64,000 nt of DNA, taken from assembly GCF_001580995.1 (NCBI RefSeq), contig NZ_LHZU01000132.1:1-64000 (forward strand), given 5' to 3'. This document shows positions 19,457 to 28,735 of the stretch, one piece after another; position 1 is the stretch's first letter, and each line of letters begins with the position of its first letter. The DNA comes from Acetobacter senegalensis (GTDB lineage Bacteria; Pseudomonadota; Alphaproteobacteria; Acetobacterales; Acetobacteraceae). The notes under the pieces are model-generated. The model saw only the letters and a list, made by a program, of their open reading frames with translations, had not been told where the DNA came from and made no database searches. Made by a program: the position numbers and the translations under genes.

Positions 19457-20146
19457 CTAGACAGCCTCCGTCATAAGGCGCTGGATGTGTGCCACACAAA
19501 ATTCCGGGTGAGTCAGCGGCATCATATGCCCACCATCCTCATGCCAGACTTTCTCTACATTTGAAGGGAAAGCAGCCTCTGTCATGCGCTCCGTCACAAT
19601 AGGGTCCTGCTTGCCCGCCAAGGCTACCATGCGTGTAGAACCGTGTGCGACCATCTGCTCCATGTGGGAATAAACATTGCCAGTCGCCAGCAAAGACAGT
19701 CCGTCCTGCAAGGCTGAAACAAGGCAGGTTGCCGGATCAACGGCATCCAGCCCACACCGGGCACGAAAGCTGTTTACAACCGCTCCAGCATCACGCCCCA
19801 GACCAGTTTGCATCCGGGCCAATACGCGCGCAGCCACTCCCTCGGGAAAATCTACCCCCGCCGCAAACCGTCCAAAAGCATTGATCCCCACAAAGCGACT
19901 CCCCTGCGGCCATTTCCGTTGAGACAATAGCCACATCAATCCCAGTGAATGACCAACACCAAGGATGGGACGGTTCATGTCCAGTCCGGTCAGACAAGAG
20001 ACAGCCGACGAGCCCTCCGACCGGCCAGAAAAATATCCCTGATCAACCACGCATGCATGCGGCATTTTCAGATGTGCAAGCACAGCGTCCCATATTTCCG
20101 GGCCGCAGGCCCATCCATGCACAAAAACCGGCTGTAAGGCTGTCAT
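19457..20146 (-). CDS. Alpha/beta-hydrolase, probable pimeloyl-ACP methyl ester esterase (BioH-like)
   Basis: The 229-residue protein is a short alpha/beta hydrolase. It has an HGWACGPEIW oxyanion loop (residues 10-19), the nucleophile elbow GHSLG with Ser67, and a likely catalytic Asp181 (GKQDPIV) and His207 (DGGHMMP). Placed between bioF and bioC-bioD with a four-base overlap to bioF, it is best read as the esterase that removes the methyl group from pimeloyl-ACP, the job done by BioH in E. coli and by BioG, BioK, BioJ or BioV elsewhere. Which of these subfamilies it belongs to cannot be settled by eye, so no gene symbol is given. The function is inferred from position plus catalytic triad. 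Confidence 0.82.
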   Translation of the reverse strand: MTALQPVFVHGWACGPEIWDAVLAHLKMPHACVVDQGYFSGRSEGSSAVSCLTGLDMNRPILGVGHSLGLMWLLSQRKWPQGSRFVGINAFGRFAAGVDFPEGVAARVLARMQTGLGRDAGAVVNSFRARCGLDAVDPATCLVSALQDGLSLLATGNVYSHMEQMVAHGSTRMVALAGKQDPIVTERMTEAAFPSNVEKVWHEDGGHMMPLTHPEFCVAHIQRLMTEAV

Positions 20147-21330
20147 GGAATATCCTGCACCCCGGAGAAGATCGCCTCCGCAAGTGCATCAACCTGCTCC
20201 ACGGTATGCTGCGCATGAAGAACCACGCGCAGGCGGCAGGCTCCCGGTGGCACCGTTGGGGGACGAATGGCAATGGCCAGAAACCCCGCAGCCTCAACAG
20301 AGCGGGAGAGAGCAAGCGCAGTTTCCTCACGCCCCACCACCACCGGCACAATCTGGGTAGAAGATGGTCCGGTATCCAAACCGCCTGCCTGCATATGCCG
20401 CCTGAACCGCTCAGCCAGATCGGCCACCCGCACGCGAACACGTTCCATCTCCGGGCGGGGTAGCAGATCAAGCGCTGCCTCTACGGCCCCCAGCACCATG
20501 GGGGACGGCGCGGTAGAATAAATATAGCCCGAACCGCTATTTTCCAGCCAACGGCACACGGCTGAAGAGGACGCAACAAACGCACCCATTCCGCCCAACG
20601 CCTTACTGAACGTGCCCATCACCAGATCGGCCAGCCCATCCGCCAGACCTTTCCCCTCTTCGCCAAGAATGCCGGTTGCATGGGCCTCATCAACACAGAG
20701 AAACGCGCCGTTTGCGCGGCAGACTGCCGCCAGCGCGACCATATCGGCCCGATCTCCATCCATGCTGAACACGCTTTCCGTCAGCACAATCTTCAGACCG
20801 GGGCCTTCCACCTTGTGAAGCAGAGCTTCCAGATGACTGACATCATTGTGCCTGAACCGAACAGGGCGCACACCCGCCGCCGCACACCCATGATAGAGGC
20901 TGGCATGAATCAACTTGTCCACCAGCACTGTGGGCGGCGCGCCTGTAACCGCCACAGAAAGACGCGCCAGCGCCGGAACCAGCGTAGCGTTGGCCTGCCA
21001 CCCGGAAGAAAGAATACAGGCGGCCTCCATCCCCTTGAGGCTGGCCAGCCGATTTTCTAGGGCCTCCGCGCCAGAGCACGTTCCCGTCACCAGACGGGAC
21101 GCGCCAGAACCCGTGCCAAAGCGCTGCCCCCACTGGGTTGCGCGCTCCAGAAGCAACGGATGCGTGCGCAAGCCGAGATAATCATTTGAGGAGAAATCGA
21201 CCAGAACATTACCGTCCGCCCGTTCCAGAAGACCATGGCCTGCCGGATTCAGCGCACGTGGCGTGCGAAGACGCCCCTGCTCAGCCAATTTCTCCAGCCC
21301 CTGCTGGAAAAGATGATCAAACCGCGTCAT
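20143..21330 (-). CDS. bioF: 8-amino-7-oxononanoate synthase BioF
   Basis: BioF condenses pimeloyl-ACP with L-alanine using PLP. The protein (395 residues from MTRFDHLF) shows FSSNDYLGL near residue 45, GTGSGASRLVTGT, the cofactor-stacking segment around SLYHG, VDEAHATGILG and the PLP lysine in GTFSKALGGMGAF (about 225-237), and the closing IRPPTVPPGACRLRV. A TTG 12 codons upstream (21366) would extend it but has no better ribosome binding site; neither start has a clear one. It heads the minus-strand bio transcript and is divergent from bioA: the two likely ATGs are only 60 bp apart, so their promoters must overlap each other or the coding ends. Confidence 0.96.
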   Translation of the reverse strand: MTRFDHLFQQGLEKLAEQGRLRTPRALNPAGHGLLERADGNVLVDFSSNDYLGLRTHPLLLERATQWGQRFGTGSGASRLVTGTCSGAEALENRLASLKGMEAACILSSGWQANATLVPALARLSVAVTGAPPTVLVDKLIHASLYHGCAAAGVRPVRFRHNDVSHLEALLHKVEGPGLKIVLTESVFSMDGDRADMVALAAVCRANGAFLCVDEAHATGILGEEGKGLADGLADLVMGTFSKALGGMGAFVASSSAVCRWLENSGSGYIYSTAPSPMVLGAVEAALDLLPRPEMERVRVRVADLAERFRRHMQAGGLDTGPSSTQIVPVVVGREETALALSRSVEAAGFLAIAIRPPTVPPGACRLRVVLHAQHTVEQVDALAEAIFSGVQDIP

Positions 21331-21390
21331 GAGAAGACTGGTGCCGGAGGCCGGGCCGCCGGTCAATCACCCAGCAGGAGAAGAACCAGA

Positions 21391-22686
21391 ATGTCTGCGT
21401 CCGCCAGCCGTCCCAACCCGTCCACACAGCAGATGCCACAGTGGTACGAGGACGGCCTGCCCCACATCTGGCTCCCCTACTCCCAAATGAAGACGGCCTC
21501 GGCTCCGCTGGCTGCCGTCCGCACCCATGACACACGCATAGAACTTGCAGATGGCCGGGAACTGGTGGATGGCGTTGCAGCATGGTGGACGGCCTGCCAC
21601 GGCTATAATCACCCCCATATTCGCGCAGCGGTTAGCGCTCAGCTTGCAGCCATGCCGCACATCATGTTCGGTGGCACGGTGCATGAACCCGCTCTCAGGC
21701 TTGCAGCGCGCCTCTGCGCCATGCTGCCAGGGGATCTGGAACGGGTTTTCTTTACCGATTCCGGGTCAGTCTCTGTAGAAGTCGCCATGAAAATGGCCAT
21801 TCAGTATCGGCTAAACAAGGGCAAGACGGGCCGCACCAAGCTTCTGGCCTTCAAGGGTGGCTACCATGGAGACACTTTGGCGACCATGGCGGTCTGTGAC
21901 CCTGAAGAAGGCATGCACCACCTCTATGGCTCCGCGCTGGCCGAGCATATTATCGCCCCTCTGCCACAGGATGAGGCCAGCACCGCTGAATTTCTGCGCC
22001 TGCTGAAAGACCATGCTCACGAGCTGACAGCCATCATGACCGAACCTCTGGTGCAGGGGGCCGGAGGCATGCTGTTCCACAGTCCGGAGGTGCTGCGCAC
22101 CCTGCGCAAGGCCGCAGATGACCACGACCTGCTGCTGATTCTGGATGAAATCTTCACCGGGTTCGGCCGCACAGGCAGCATGTTCGCCTATGAGCAGGCC
22201 GGAATCGTGCCGGATATTGTCACCCTCTCCAAAGCGCTGACAGGTGGCACACTGGCGCTGGCCGCCACCGTGGCCCGCCGCCACGTGTTCGAGGCGTTTT
22301 TGTCTGACAACCCGGAACATGCGCTGATGCATGGTCCCACCTTCATGGCCAACCCCCTTGCCTGCGCCTGCGCCAATGCGTCTCTTGACCTGTTTGAAAC
22401 CGAGCCCCGACTGGAGCAGGTTCAGGCTATCAATGCGTTCCTGACAGATGCGCTTGAACCCTGCCGCACCCTGCCGGGCGTGAAGGATGTACGCACCATG
22501 GGCGCTATTGGCGTGGTGGAACTGGAAAAAATCGCTAACCCCGACGCCCTGCGCCAGCGTTTTATTGCAGAAGGCGTATGGATACGGCCGTTCCGCTCCA
22601 TCATTTACCTGACCCCTGCCTTCACCATAACGCAGAGTGACCTCAAAACCTTGACGGACACCATTTATCGCGTCCTCTCAGCCTGA
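21391..22686 (+). CDS. bioA: Adenosylmethionine-8-amino-7-oxononanoate transaminase BioA
   Basis: BioA uses S-adenosylmethionine as amino donor to make 7,8-diaminopelargonate, with PLP as cofactor. The 431-residue protein has HIWLPYSQM (substrate region), VDGVAAWWTACHGYNHP (about 60-76), FFTDSGSVSVEVAMKMA (phosphate binding), GGYHGDTLATMAV, ILDEIFTGFGRTG (Asp for PLP N1, about 250) and SKALTGGTLALA with the Schiff-base lysine (about 280). The ATG at 21391 follows CAGGAGAAG; an upstream in-frame extension overlaps bioF on the other strand and is not conserved. Together with bioF, the esterase and bioCD the cluster covers the pathway except biotin synthase BioB. Confidence 0.97.
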   Translation: MSASASRPNPSTQQMPQWYEDGLPHIWLPYSQMKTASAPLAAVRTHDTRIELADGRELVDGVAAWWTACHGYNHPHIRAAVSAQLAAMPHIMFGGTVHEPALRLAARLCAMLPGDLERVFFTDSGSVSVEVAMKMAIQYRLNKGKTGRTKLLAFKGGYHGDTLATMAVCDPEEGMHHLYGSALAEHIIAPLPQDEASTAEFLRLLKDHAHELTAIMTEPLVQGAGGMLFHSPEVLRTLRKAADDHDLLLILDEIFTGFGRTGSMFAYEQAGIVPDIVTLSKALTGGTLALAATVARRHVFEAFLSDNPEHALMHGPTFMANPLACACANASLDLFETEPRLEQVQAINAFLTDALEPCRTLPGVKDVRTMGAIGVVELEKIANPDALRQRFIAEGVWIRPFRSIIYLTPAFTITQSDLKTLTDTIYRVLSA

Positions 22687-23056
<370 letters not shown>

Positions 23057-23506
23057 TTAATCCCACAAAGCCGCGGCATCATCATCCGCTTCACGGGCTT
23101 CCACCCATGTTGTGCGACCATCCGTAAACCGCTCACATTTCCAGAACGGCGCGCCCGTTTTCAGACGATCAATCAGAAACGCGGTTGCTTGGAGCGCCTC
23201 AGCCCGATGTCCGGATGCTGTACCAACAAAGACAATCGGCTCGCCCACCCGCATCGTGCCAACGCGGTGAATAACCGTGCAGCCTAACAGGCTAAAGCGG
23301 GCTGTGGCCTCTTCCGCTAAGCCTATGAGCACTTTTTCAGTCATGCCGGGATAATGCTCCAGCGTCAGGCTTTCCAGCCCATCACCCTGTCCCCGCACCT
23401 GCCCCATGAAAACGCTGATGCCGCCCACGCTGTCAGAAATGTGGGAAAGACGCGCCATCTCGCCACCCAGATCAAAAGCGTCAGTCTGGACCAGAACCCG
23501 TATCAT
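23057..23506 (-). CDS. moaE: Molybdopterin synthase catalytic subunit MoaE
   Basis: MoaE, with sulfur supplied by MoaD, converts cyclic pyranopterin monophosphate into molybdopterin. The 149-residue protein shows VFMGQVRG near the N terminus, LEHYPGMTEK, VIHRVGTMRVGEPIVFVGTASGHR (central conserved block, about 80-103) and the catalytic-lysine region LKTGAPFWKCE (about 115-125). It is six bases downstream of the moaD stop on the minus strand, forming a moaD-moaE pair as in many bacteria. Confidence 0.96.
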   Translation of the reverse strand: MIRVLVQTDAFDLGGEMARLSHISDSVGGISVFMGQVRGQGDGLESLTLEHYPGMTEKVLIGLAEEATARFSLLGCTVIHRVGTMRVGEPIVFVGTASGHRAEALQATAFLIDRLKTGAPFWKCERFTDGRTTWVEAREADDDAAALWD

Positions 23507-23512
23507 CAGGGA

Positions 23513-23773
23513 TCATCCCCCCGTCATTGGTGGGAAGAACGCCAGTTCATCGCCCGGCCTGACCGTATCCTGAAAACTGGCCAGTGCCTGATTGATCGCC
23601 ACCCTGATACGCGGTGTCCGTTCAAAAAGGGCATTCAGGGCAGAATCCTGAGCGCGGAGAGCCGAAAGAAGGGAGGTCACACTCTCTCCTTCAGCAGCCA
23701 CAGCCGCCGTCTCGCGCTCACGCCCCAATTGTTCACGCAGGGAAGCAAAATAGAGAATGGTCACGCTGGCCAC
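23513..23773 (-). CDS. moaD: Molybdopterin synthase sulfur carrier subunit MoaD
   Basis: MoaD is the ubiquitin-like small subunit that carries a C-terminal thiocarboxylate to MoaE. The 86-residue product starts VTILYFASLREQLGRE after a short GTG-initiated leader and ends in Gly-Gly (PPMTGG). The GTG start at 23773 has AAGGAGAAA about eight bases upstream; a longer frame extends into the preceding intergenic region and lacks conservation. A GTG three codons later is a further alternative. It is followed by moaE after six bases; a lipoprotein gene ends 46 bp upstream and may belong to the same transcript. Confidence 0.94.
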   Translation of the reverse strand: MASVTILYFASLREQLGRERETAAVAAEGESVTSLLSALRAQDSALNALFERTPRIRVAINQALASFQDTVRPGDELAFFPPMTGG

Positions 23774-23819
23774 TCTGCTTTCTCCTTTTCCACAATCCTC
23801 TACCCCAAGCCCAAGCGGC

Positions 23820-24350
23820 CTAATGAGCAGCAGAAGGTGTCGTTTTTCTGGCCTGAACGGTGCTGACAGACCCATCAGGGTGGATAAGCGTTACCGTGCC
23901 ATCACCGTTTGGAATTTCAATGGTGGAGGCAGTTCCGCGCTGCACACCATATTTATCTGCAGCATCTGGCTCGGCTTCCGGCAGTTTGCCATGCGGTTCT
24001 TTAGCGGGCGTAGCGTTCTCAGACCCGCTCACGCTCATTTCGCCGCCATCCTGCAACTCCGGCCCGCTCTCACCGGCGCCGCCACCCAGCACTGTACCAA
24101 TCCGGTCTTTTTCAACATCTTCAAGTGTTGGCAACGGTGCCGGAGGACCCGGCCAGATATCACCGCCCTGCGGCAAGATGGGTGTGGCCGCAGTGGAATA
24201 GCCGTGCACCCGCCTCATGTTCAGATCTTCTCCTGCCGGAGAATTGGGATTCTCTCCCGGCAGAGTCGCAGTATCGGAAATATATTTCCCAAACCCGGAA
24301 CATCCGCTCAAAACCAGACAGGCTCCCAGTAGAGCAGCTTTCCGCATCAT
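23820..24350 (-). CDS. Putative lipoprotein, function unknown
   Basis: The 176-residue protein begins MMRKAALLGACLVLSGCSGFG, a clear lipoprotein signal with lipobox L-S-G-C (Cys17). The rest is Pro/Gly/Glu-rich and probably disordered to about residue 130. A short folded-looking end follows, with alternating segments (TIEIPNGDGTVTLIHPDG) like a small beta repeat. No domain is recognised. A GCGGAG sequence lies upstream of two adjacent ATGs. It sits between pgsA and moaD on the same strand; no functional link is evident. Lipid attachment is inferred from the lipobox. Confidence 0.75.
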   Translation of the reverse strand: MMRKAALLGACLVLSGCSGFGKYISDTATLPGENPNSPAGEDLNMRRVHGYSTAATPILPQGGDIWPGPPAPLPTLEDVEKDRIGTVLGGGAGESGPELQDGGEMSVSGSENATPAKEPHGKLPEAEPDAADKYGVQRGTASTIEIPNGDGTVTLIHPDGSVSTVQARKTTPSAAH

Positions 24351-24527
24351 CTGACTCCGCTAACCATGACGTTGCACAGGCAAATCAGCGATGCCCGCTG
24401 TAGCGACACTGTGCCAGAGAAAGGTAAATAACGGTTTGCGGAGGGGATACAAGCCAATGCCTTCATTTTGAGACAATTATGCAACAGGCCACCCTTGGTT
24501 GAACCAGGTATCACCCACAGTCACCCG

Positions 24528-25097
24528 TTACAGGTCCACATGCCGCAAACCTGTGGTGAGATAATCCCAGCCGGTAATCAGGGTCAGGGCTGCGGCAATC
24601 CAGAGCAGAACGGAGCCAATCAGCGCCACGTGCAGCCATGGCATACCAAGCAGCATACCCGTGCCATCCCCAGCCAGCAAAAAGCCGATAGCGGTCATCT
24701 GGAAGCCGGTTTTCCATTTTGCCAGCCGCGTTACCGGCAGGCTGGCCCGGCGCTCCGCCAGATATTCCCGCATGCCGGAAACCAGAATTTCCCGACACAG
24801 AATAACAATGGCGGGCCAGAGGCTGAGGTAGGGAAGCCGGGCAAAGCCTGCCAGAACCATCAGGCAGGCCCCCACAAGAAGCTTATCGGCAATGGAATCA
24901 AACATTCTGCCGAAGTCTGAAAGCTGGTGCCGTGAACGCGCCAGCTTGCCGTCAAAATAATCCGTAATGCCTGCCAGAATAAACAGCACGCAGGCCGCAG
25001 CATCAGTCTGCGGCGTTCCCCATGCGGCAAAAACCACCACTATGGGAATCGCCACAATGCGCGATATCGTCAGAACATTCGGCAAATCTGTCAACAT
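24528..25097 (-). CDS. pgsA: CDP-diacylglycerol--glycerol-3-phosphate 3-phosphatidyltransferase PgsA
   Basis: PgsA makes phosphatidylglycerol phosphate, the precursor of phosphatidylglycerol and cardiolipin, in the inner membrane. The 189-residue protein starts MLTDLPNVLTISRI, typical of the family, and contains the complete CDP-alcohol phosphotransferase motif D-x2-D-G-x2-A-R-x8-G-x3-D-x3-D from DYFDGKLAR to MFDSIADK (about residues 45-70), plus several hydrophobic segments. It lies 98 bp downstream of uvrC on the same strand, a linkage (uvrC-pgsA) conserved in many proteobacteria. Confidence 0.96.
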   Translation of the reverse strand: MLTDLPNVLTISRIVAIPIVVVFAAWGTPQTDAAACVLFILAGITDYFDGKLARSRHQLSDFGRMFDSIADKLLVGACLMVLAGFARLPYLSLWPAIVILCREILVSGMREYLAERRASLPVTRLAKWKTGFQMTAIGFLLAGDGTGMLLGMPWLHVALIGSVLLWIAAALTLITGWDYLTTGLRHVDL

Positions 25098-25195
25098 TGG
25101 CGGGAGACTAGCCTATTTCCCGCCCGGCTGAAATGGTTTCTGGCACCGCGTTCATGCCACTCACCCAGAAACGTAGCGCAGCCCTGCCCTTCACG

Positions 25196-27115
25196 TCAGT
25201 TTGGCGTCCAGTCCGGATGAAAATGCCCATACACGGCCCGCGCTGTTTCCCGATTGATGCCGGGTGCCGATTCGAGTTCAGATAGCCCAGCCTGCTTTAC
25301 GCCCCGGGCCGAACCAAAAACATTCAGCAGCATGCGTTTCCGCGCTGGCCCCACTCCCGGAATATCATCCAGCTCGGATGTCACCAGCGTTTTGGAACGC
25401 CCCGCCCTATGGGTTGTAATGGCAAAGCGATGCGCTTCATCGCGTAGCCTCTGCAGGTAGTACAGAACCGGGTCACGTGGATCGAGCTGAAACGGCTCGG
25501 CATCGCCAGTATGAAACCACTCGCGCCCGGCATCCCGATCCGGTCCCTTGGCAATGCCCACCAGTTTCACGCCAGTCACGCCCAGATCATCCAGCACGGC
25601 CCTTACGGCTGAATACTGCCCGGCTCCGCCATCAATCAGCAGCACATCAGGCCAGTTGGATAGATCTCCCTCAGCGGCTTCCTTCAATGCACGGCCAAAG
25701 CGGCGCTCCAGCACCTCACGCATCATCGCAAAGTCATCCCCCGGCGTTACCGGGCCTTTGATCAGGAATTTGCGATAGGCTCTGCGATCAAACCCTTCCG
25801 GGCCGCCCACAATCATGACCCCGTAAGCATGAGACCCCATGATGTGGCTGTTGTCATACACCTCAATCCGCTGGGGCGGCGCATCCAGCCCGAAGACCGT
25901 CGCAACACCCTCCAGCAGTTTGGCCTGCCCTGCGGTTTCGGCCAGCTTGCGGTGCAAGGCATCCCGTGCGTTCGCCACGGCATGATCCAGCACCTGCTTT
26001 TTCTCGCCACGCTGGGGAGAGAGAATTTCCACCTTCCGCCCCCGCTTGAGGGAGAGCGCCTCACTCAGCAGGAGTTCTTCTGGCAAGGGATGATTAACCA
26101 GCACCTGCGCCGGGCATGGCTTGTCATCATAAAACTGCGCAATAAAGGCAGAGAGCACATCTCCTGGCTCCTCATCCTTGGTGTGAGCCGGAAAGAACGA
26201 ACGGTTTCCGTTGTTTCTACCACCCCGGATAAAGAACACCTGAATGCAGGCCTGCCCCGCCTCCTGCCAGATGCCAAACACATCCGCATCATGCAGGGAT
26301 GCCGGGTTAATCACGCTCGATTCCTGCATCTGCGCCAACGCCCGAATACGGTCCCGCAGCATGGCAGCCCGTTCAAAGTCCAGCGCTTCCGCAGCCTTGT
26401 GCATCTCGTTGCTCATCTCTTCCCGCAAGGCCATATCCTTGCCGGAGAGAAACTCCCGCGCCTGTTCCACCAACCTGGCGTAGGAGGGCTGGTCAATACG
26501 ATCCACACAAGGGCCGGAACAGCGTTTGATTTGATACAGCAGGCAGGGCCGCGTCCGGCTGTTGAACACCGCATCCGTGCAGGAGCGCAGCAGAAACACG
26601 CGCTGCAACAGGTTGAGCGTCTGGTTCACAGCCCAGGCCGAAGCAAATGGGCCCCACAGGCTCGCCCCCTTCACGGGCTTTCCCCGGTGCTTGGCCACCT
26701 GCGGAAAAGGATGTCCGTCTGTCAGCATCAGCCACGGATAGCTTTTGTCATCCCGCAGCAGAATATTGAAGCGGGGCTTCATGCGCTTGATGTAGTTGGC
26801 CTCAAGCAGCAGGGCCTCGGCCTCGGTATGGGTGGTGACAATCTCCATGGAGGCTGTCTCGGACACCATACGCCGCAGCCGTTCAGGCAGACGCGCCACC
26901 TGAGTGTAAGACGTTACACGCTTTTTCAGCGCCAGCGCCTTACCGACGTAAAGCACATCTCCTTTCTCGCCCAGCATACGATACACGCCCGGCGAAAGCG
27001 GCATGGTCTTCAGGGCATTCCGGATCACCTCCACACCTTTGGGTCTGGCAGCCGACACCTCCACAGCCGCAGGCACGCCTACGGGCACATCATTTGAAGA
27101 AATGTCAGTTGTCAT
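25196..27115 (-). CDS. uvrC: Excinuclease ABC subunit C
   Basis: UvrC makes both incisions around bulky lesions bound by UvrAB. The 639-residue protein has the N-terminal GIY-YIG nuclease ([27 protein letters not shown], about 40-65), a UvrB-interacting UVR segment ([20 protein letters not shown], about 235-255), the RNase H-like C-terminal nuclease with DNSHIMG (about 420) and LIDGGAGQ (about 490), and tandem helix-hairpin-helix motifs ([13 protein letters not shown]) at the end. ATG at 27115 with GGAAGAG upstream is preferred over a GTG 11 codons earlier. No GTTC-N7-GTTC box is visible upstream, so SOS control is not supported. Confidence 0.97.
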   Translation of the reverse strand: MTTDISSNDVPVGVPAAVEVSAARPKGVEVIRNALKTMPLSPGVYRMLGEKGDVLYVGKALALKKRVTSYTQVARLPERLRRMVSETASMEIVTTHTEAEALLLEANYIKRMKPRFNILLRDDKSYPWLMLTDGHPFPQVAKHRGKPVKGASLWGPFASAWAVNQTLNLLQRVFLLRSCTDAVFNSRTRPCLLYQIKRCSGPCVDRIDQPSYARLVEQAREFLSGKDMALREEMSNEMHKAAEALDFERAAMLRDRIRALAQMQESSVINPASLHDADVFGIWQEAGQACIQVFFIRGGRNNGNRSFFPAHTKDEEPGDVLSAFIAQFYDDKPCPAQVLVNHPLPEELLLSEALSLKRGRKVEILSPQRGEKKQVLDHAVANARDALHRKLAETAGQAKLLEGVATVFGLDAPPQRIEVYDNSHIMGSHAYGVMIVGGPEGFDRRAYRKFLIKGPVTPGDDFAMMREVLERRFGRALKEAAEGDLSNWPDVLLIDGGAGQYSAVRAVLDDLGVTGVKLVGIAKGPDRDAGREWFHTGDAEPFQLDPRDPVLYYLQRLRDEAHRFAITTHRAGRSKTLVTSELDDIPGVGPARKRMLLNVFGSARGVKQAGLSELESAPGINRETARAVYGHFHPDWTPN

Positions 27116-27250
27116 CAGGCGCTCTTCCGAGAAATCAATTTCATCCACCGTTTCTGTGGATAAGTTTGTGGAGTACCGGGCTCATCGCCCCTGAAACCCG
27201 CAGATTTCCAGCCCCCTCAACGCTTTGCATATTTTTTAGACACACAACCC

Positions 27251-27274
27251 AAACCCTTGATTTACAAAGGGTTT
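27251..27274. repeat. Short inverted repeat upstream of uvrC
   Basis: AAACCCTT (27251-27258) and AAGGGTTT (27267-27274) form perfect eight-base arms with an eight-base AT-rich loop, about 135 bp before the uvrC ATG and beyond the end of the convergent-side dipeptidase gene. It lacks a T-run, so it may be an operator rather than a terminator; this is only a possibility. Confidence 0.45.
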
Positions 27275-27383
27275 ATAAAAGGACATTTGAGGAGGAAACG
27301 TGCGTTTCAGAGATTTTGTTGAAAATAAAGGAAGTCAAGGGAGGAAGTGGACAAATTGTGCAGAAATCTGTCCACCGTGCTTT

Positions 27384-28466
27384 TTACGCAGTGATCGCGC
27401 TTTGTTCCGCAACCTCTTCCGCCTTCTTCAGCAGCCGCATGAAGTTTCCACCCCAAAAAGCCGCGATCTCGCTGCGGTCATAGCCGCGACGCAGCAATTC
27501 TTCTGTCACGTTCACGCCCTGCGTGGCGTTCTGCCAGCCTTCAATTGCGCCACCACCGTCAAAATCGGAGGATATCCCCACATATTCCGGCCCAATGCGC
27601 TTCACCACATAGTCAATATGGTCCACAAAATCCGCAACATTGGCGGTACGCGGGCCATCCCCTTCCCGTGACTTCAGGAACGCAGGCATAGCCGTGATCT
27701 GAATCACACCGCCGCTTTCCTTCAACGCATCAAGCTGCTCATCATCCAGATTACGCGGATGATCACACAACGTGCGTACACAGGAATGGCTGGCCACAAC
27801 CGGCACAGCGGACACCTGCACCGCCTGCAACATAGTGGATTTGGCAGAATGTGACACGTCCACCAGCATCCCCAGCCGGTTCATATGGGCGATGGCGTCC
27901 CGCCCTACGGCAGAGAGGCCACCGTGCCGCTCCGGCTTGTCGCCCAGACTGGGGCGATGCACGGCCGCATCGGCCAGCGCATTATGCCCATTATGCGTAA
28001 GCGTAACGTAACGTGCGCCCTTCGCGCGGAACTGCGCCAGTAGCGCGGGGTCGTCTCCCATCGCGTAGCCGTTTTCCACGGCAGGCACCACCGCCAGCAC
28101 GCCCGCTGCCTGCGCCGCAAGCATGTCCGCCACAGTCGAGCAGACACGTGCTGTCACACCATTCTGCGTGCCCTGCATACGGTTGATGGCATCCAGCATG
28201 GCCAGGCATTGCGCCTGAGCCTCGGCGTGACCTTTTTCCGTCACCGGCCCCTGCCCGATATAGGCCACAAAACACCCGGCAGACATGCCGCCCTGCTGCA
28301 TTTTCGGAAGATCAACCCTGCGGGTTTCCGTGTCCACAAAGGCATCACCCTGATCCGGCCACGGAATATCAATGTGGCTGTCCAGCGTGAAAAGCGCGTT
28401 ATGAAGCGCACGCGCAGCAGAAGAAGCGGAAGGTTGGCTCACCGGAGCCGAAGAAGGAAGCGTCAT
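27384..28466 (-). CDS. Membrane dipeptidase family (peptidase M19) protein
   Basis: M19 enzymes are dinuclear zinc dipeptidases related to renal dipeptidase and hydrolyse L-D or D-configured dipeptides. The 360-residue product contains the metal-binding HxD (DSHIDIP, about 30), the bridging Glu in VPAVENGYAM (about 130), LTHNGHNALAD, LVDVSHSA and VVASHSCVR (His ligands, about 205 and 225), and ISSDFDGG (about 305), an arrangement diagnostic for the family. No signal peptide is evident, so it is probably cytoplasmic. The ATG at 28466 is preferred; a TTG 21 codons upstream would add an unconserved stretch. The substrate cannot be told from sequence. Confidence 0.93.
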   Translation of the reverse strand: MTLPSSAPVSQPSASSAARALHNALFTLDSHIDIPWPDQGDAFVDTETRRVDLPKMQQGGMSAGCFVAYIGQGPVTEKGHAEAQAQCLAMLDAINRMQGTQNGVTARVCSTVADMLAAQAAGVLAVVPAVENGYAMGDDPALLAQFRAKGARYVTLTHNGHNALADAAVHRPSLGDKPERHGGLSAVGRDAIAHMNRLGMLVDVSHSAKSTMLQAVQVSAVPVVASHSCVRTLCDHPRNLDDEQLDALKESGGVIQITAMPAFLKSREGDGPRTANVADFVDHIDYVVKRIGPEYVGISSDFDGGGAIEGWQNATQGVNVTEELLRRGYDRSEIAAFWGGNFMRLLKKAEEVAEQSAITA

Positions 28467-28735
28467 GCTGCAGAAATGGTCCCATATGCGATAAATGCAA
28501 GGCGCACGCCCTGCCGGTTTTGTTTCCAAAGGCTGTTTGAAAGTTCAGCAGCACAACGGCTGGCGCGGAATGATACACGCCAGAGCACAGTGGTTTGGAA
28601 GGCCCGATACGGCGGCATCGGGGTCCTCATCACCCTGTTCTGGCGCAAACCTCCGCCAGAGAGACCTGACAGACTTTTCAAACACCTTGCCTACTATGTG
28701 CCGAATTTCACTTGCCCCGCAAACCGGGATGCGCA

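Noticed and set aside
27300-27671. Plus-strand frame of 123 codons with a perfect AGGAGG before a GTG
   Set aside because: Most of it lies antisense to the clearly conserved M19 dipeptidase gene, and its product has no coding-like pattern. The ribosome-binding-like sequence is probably chance.
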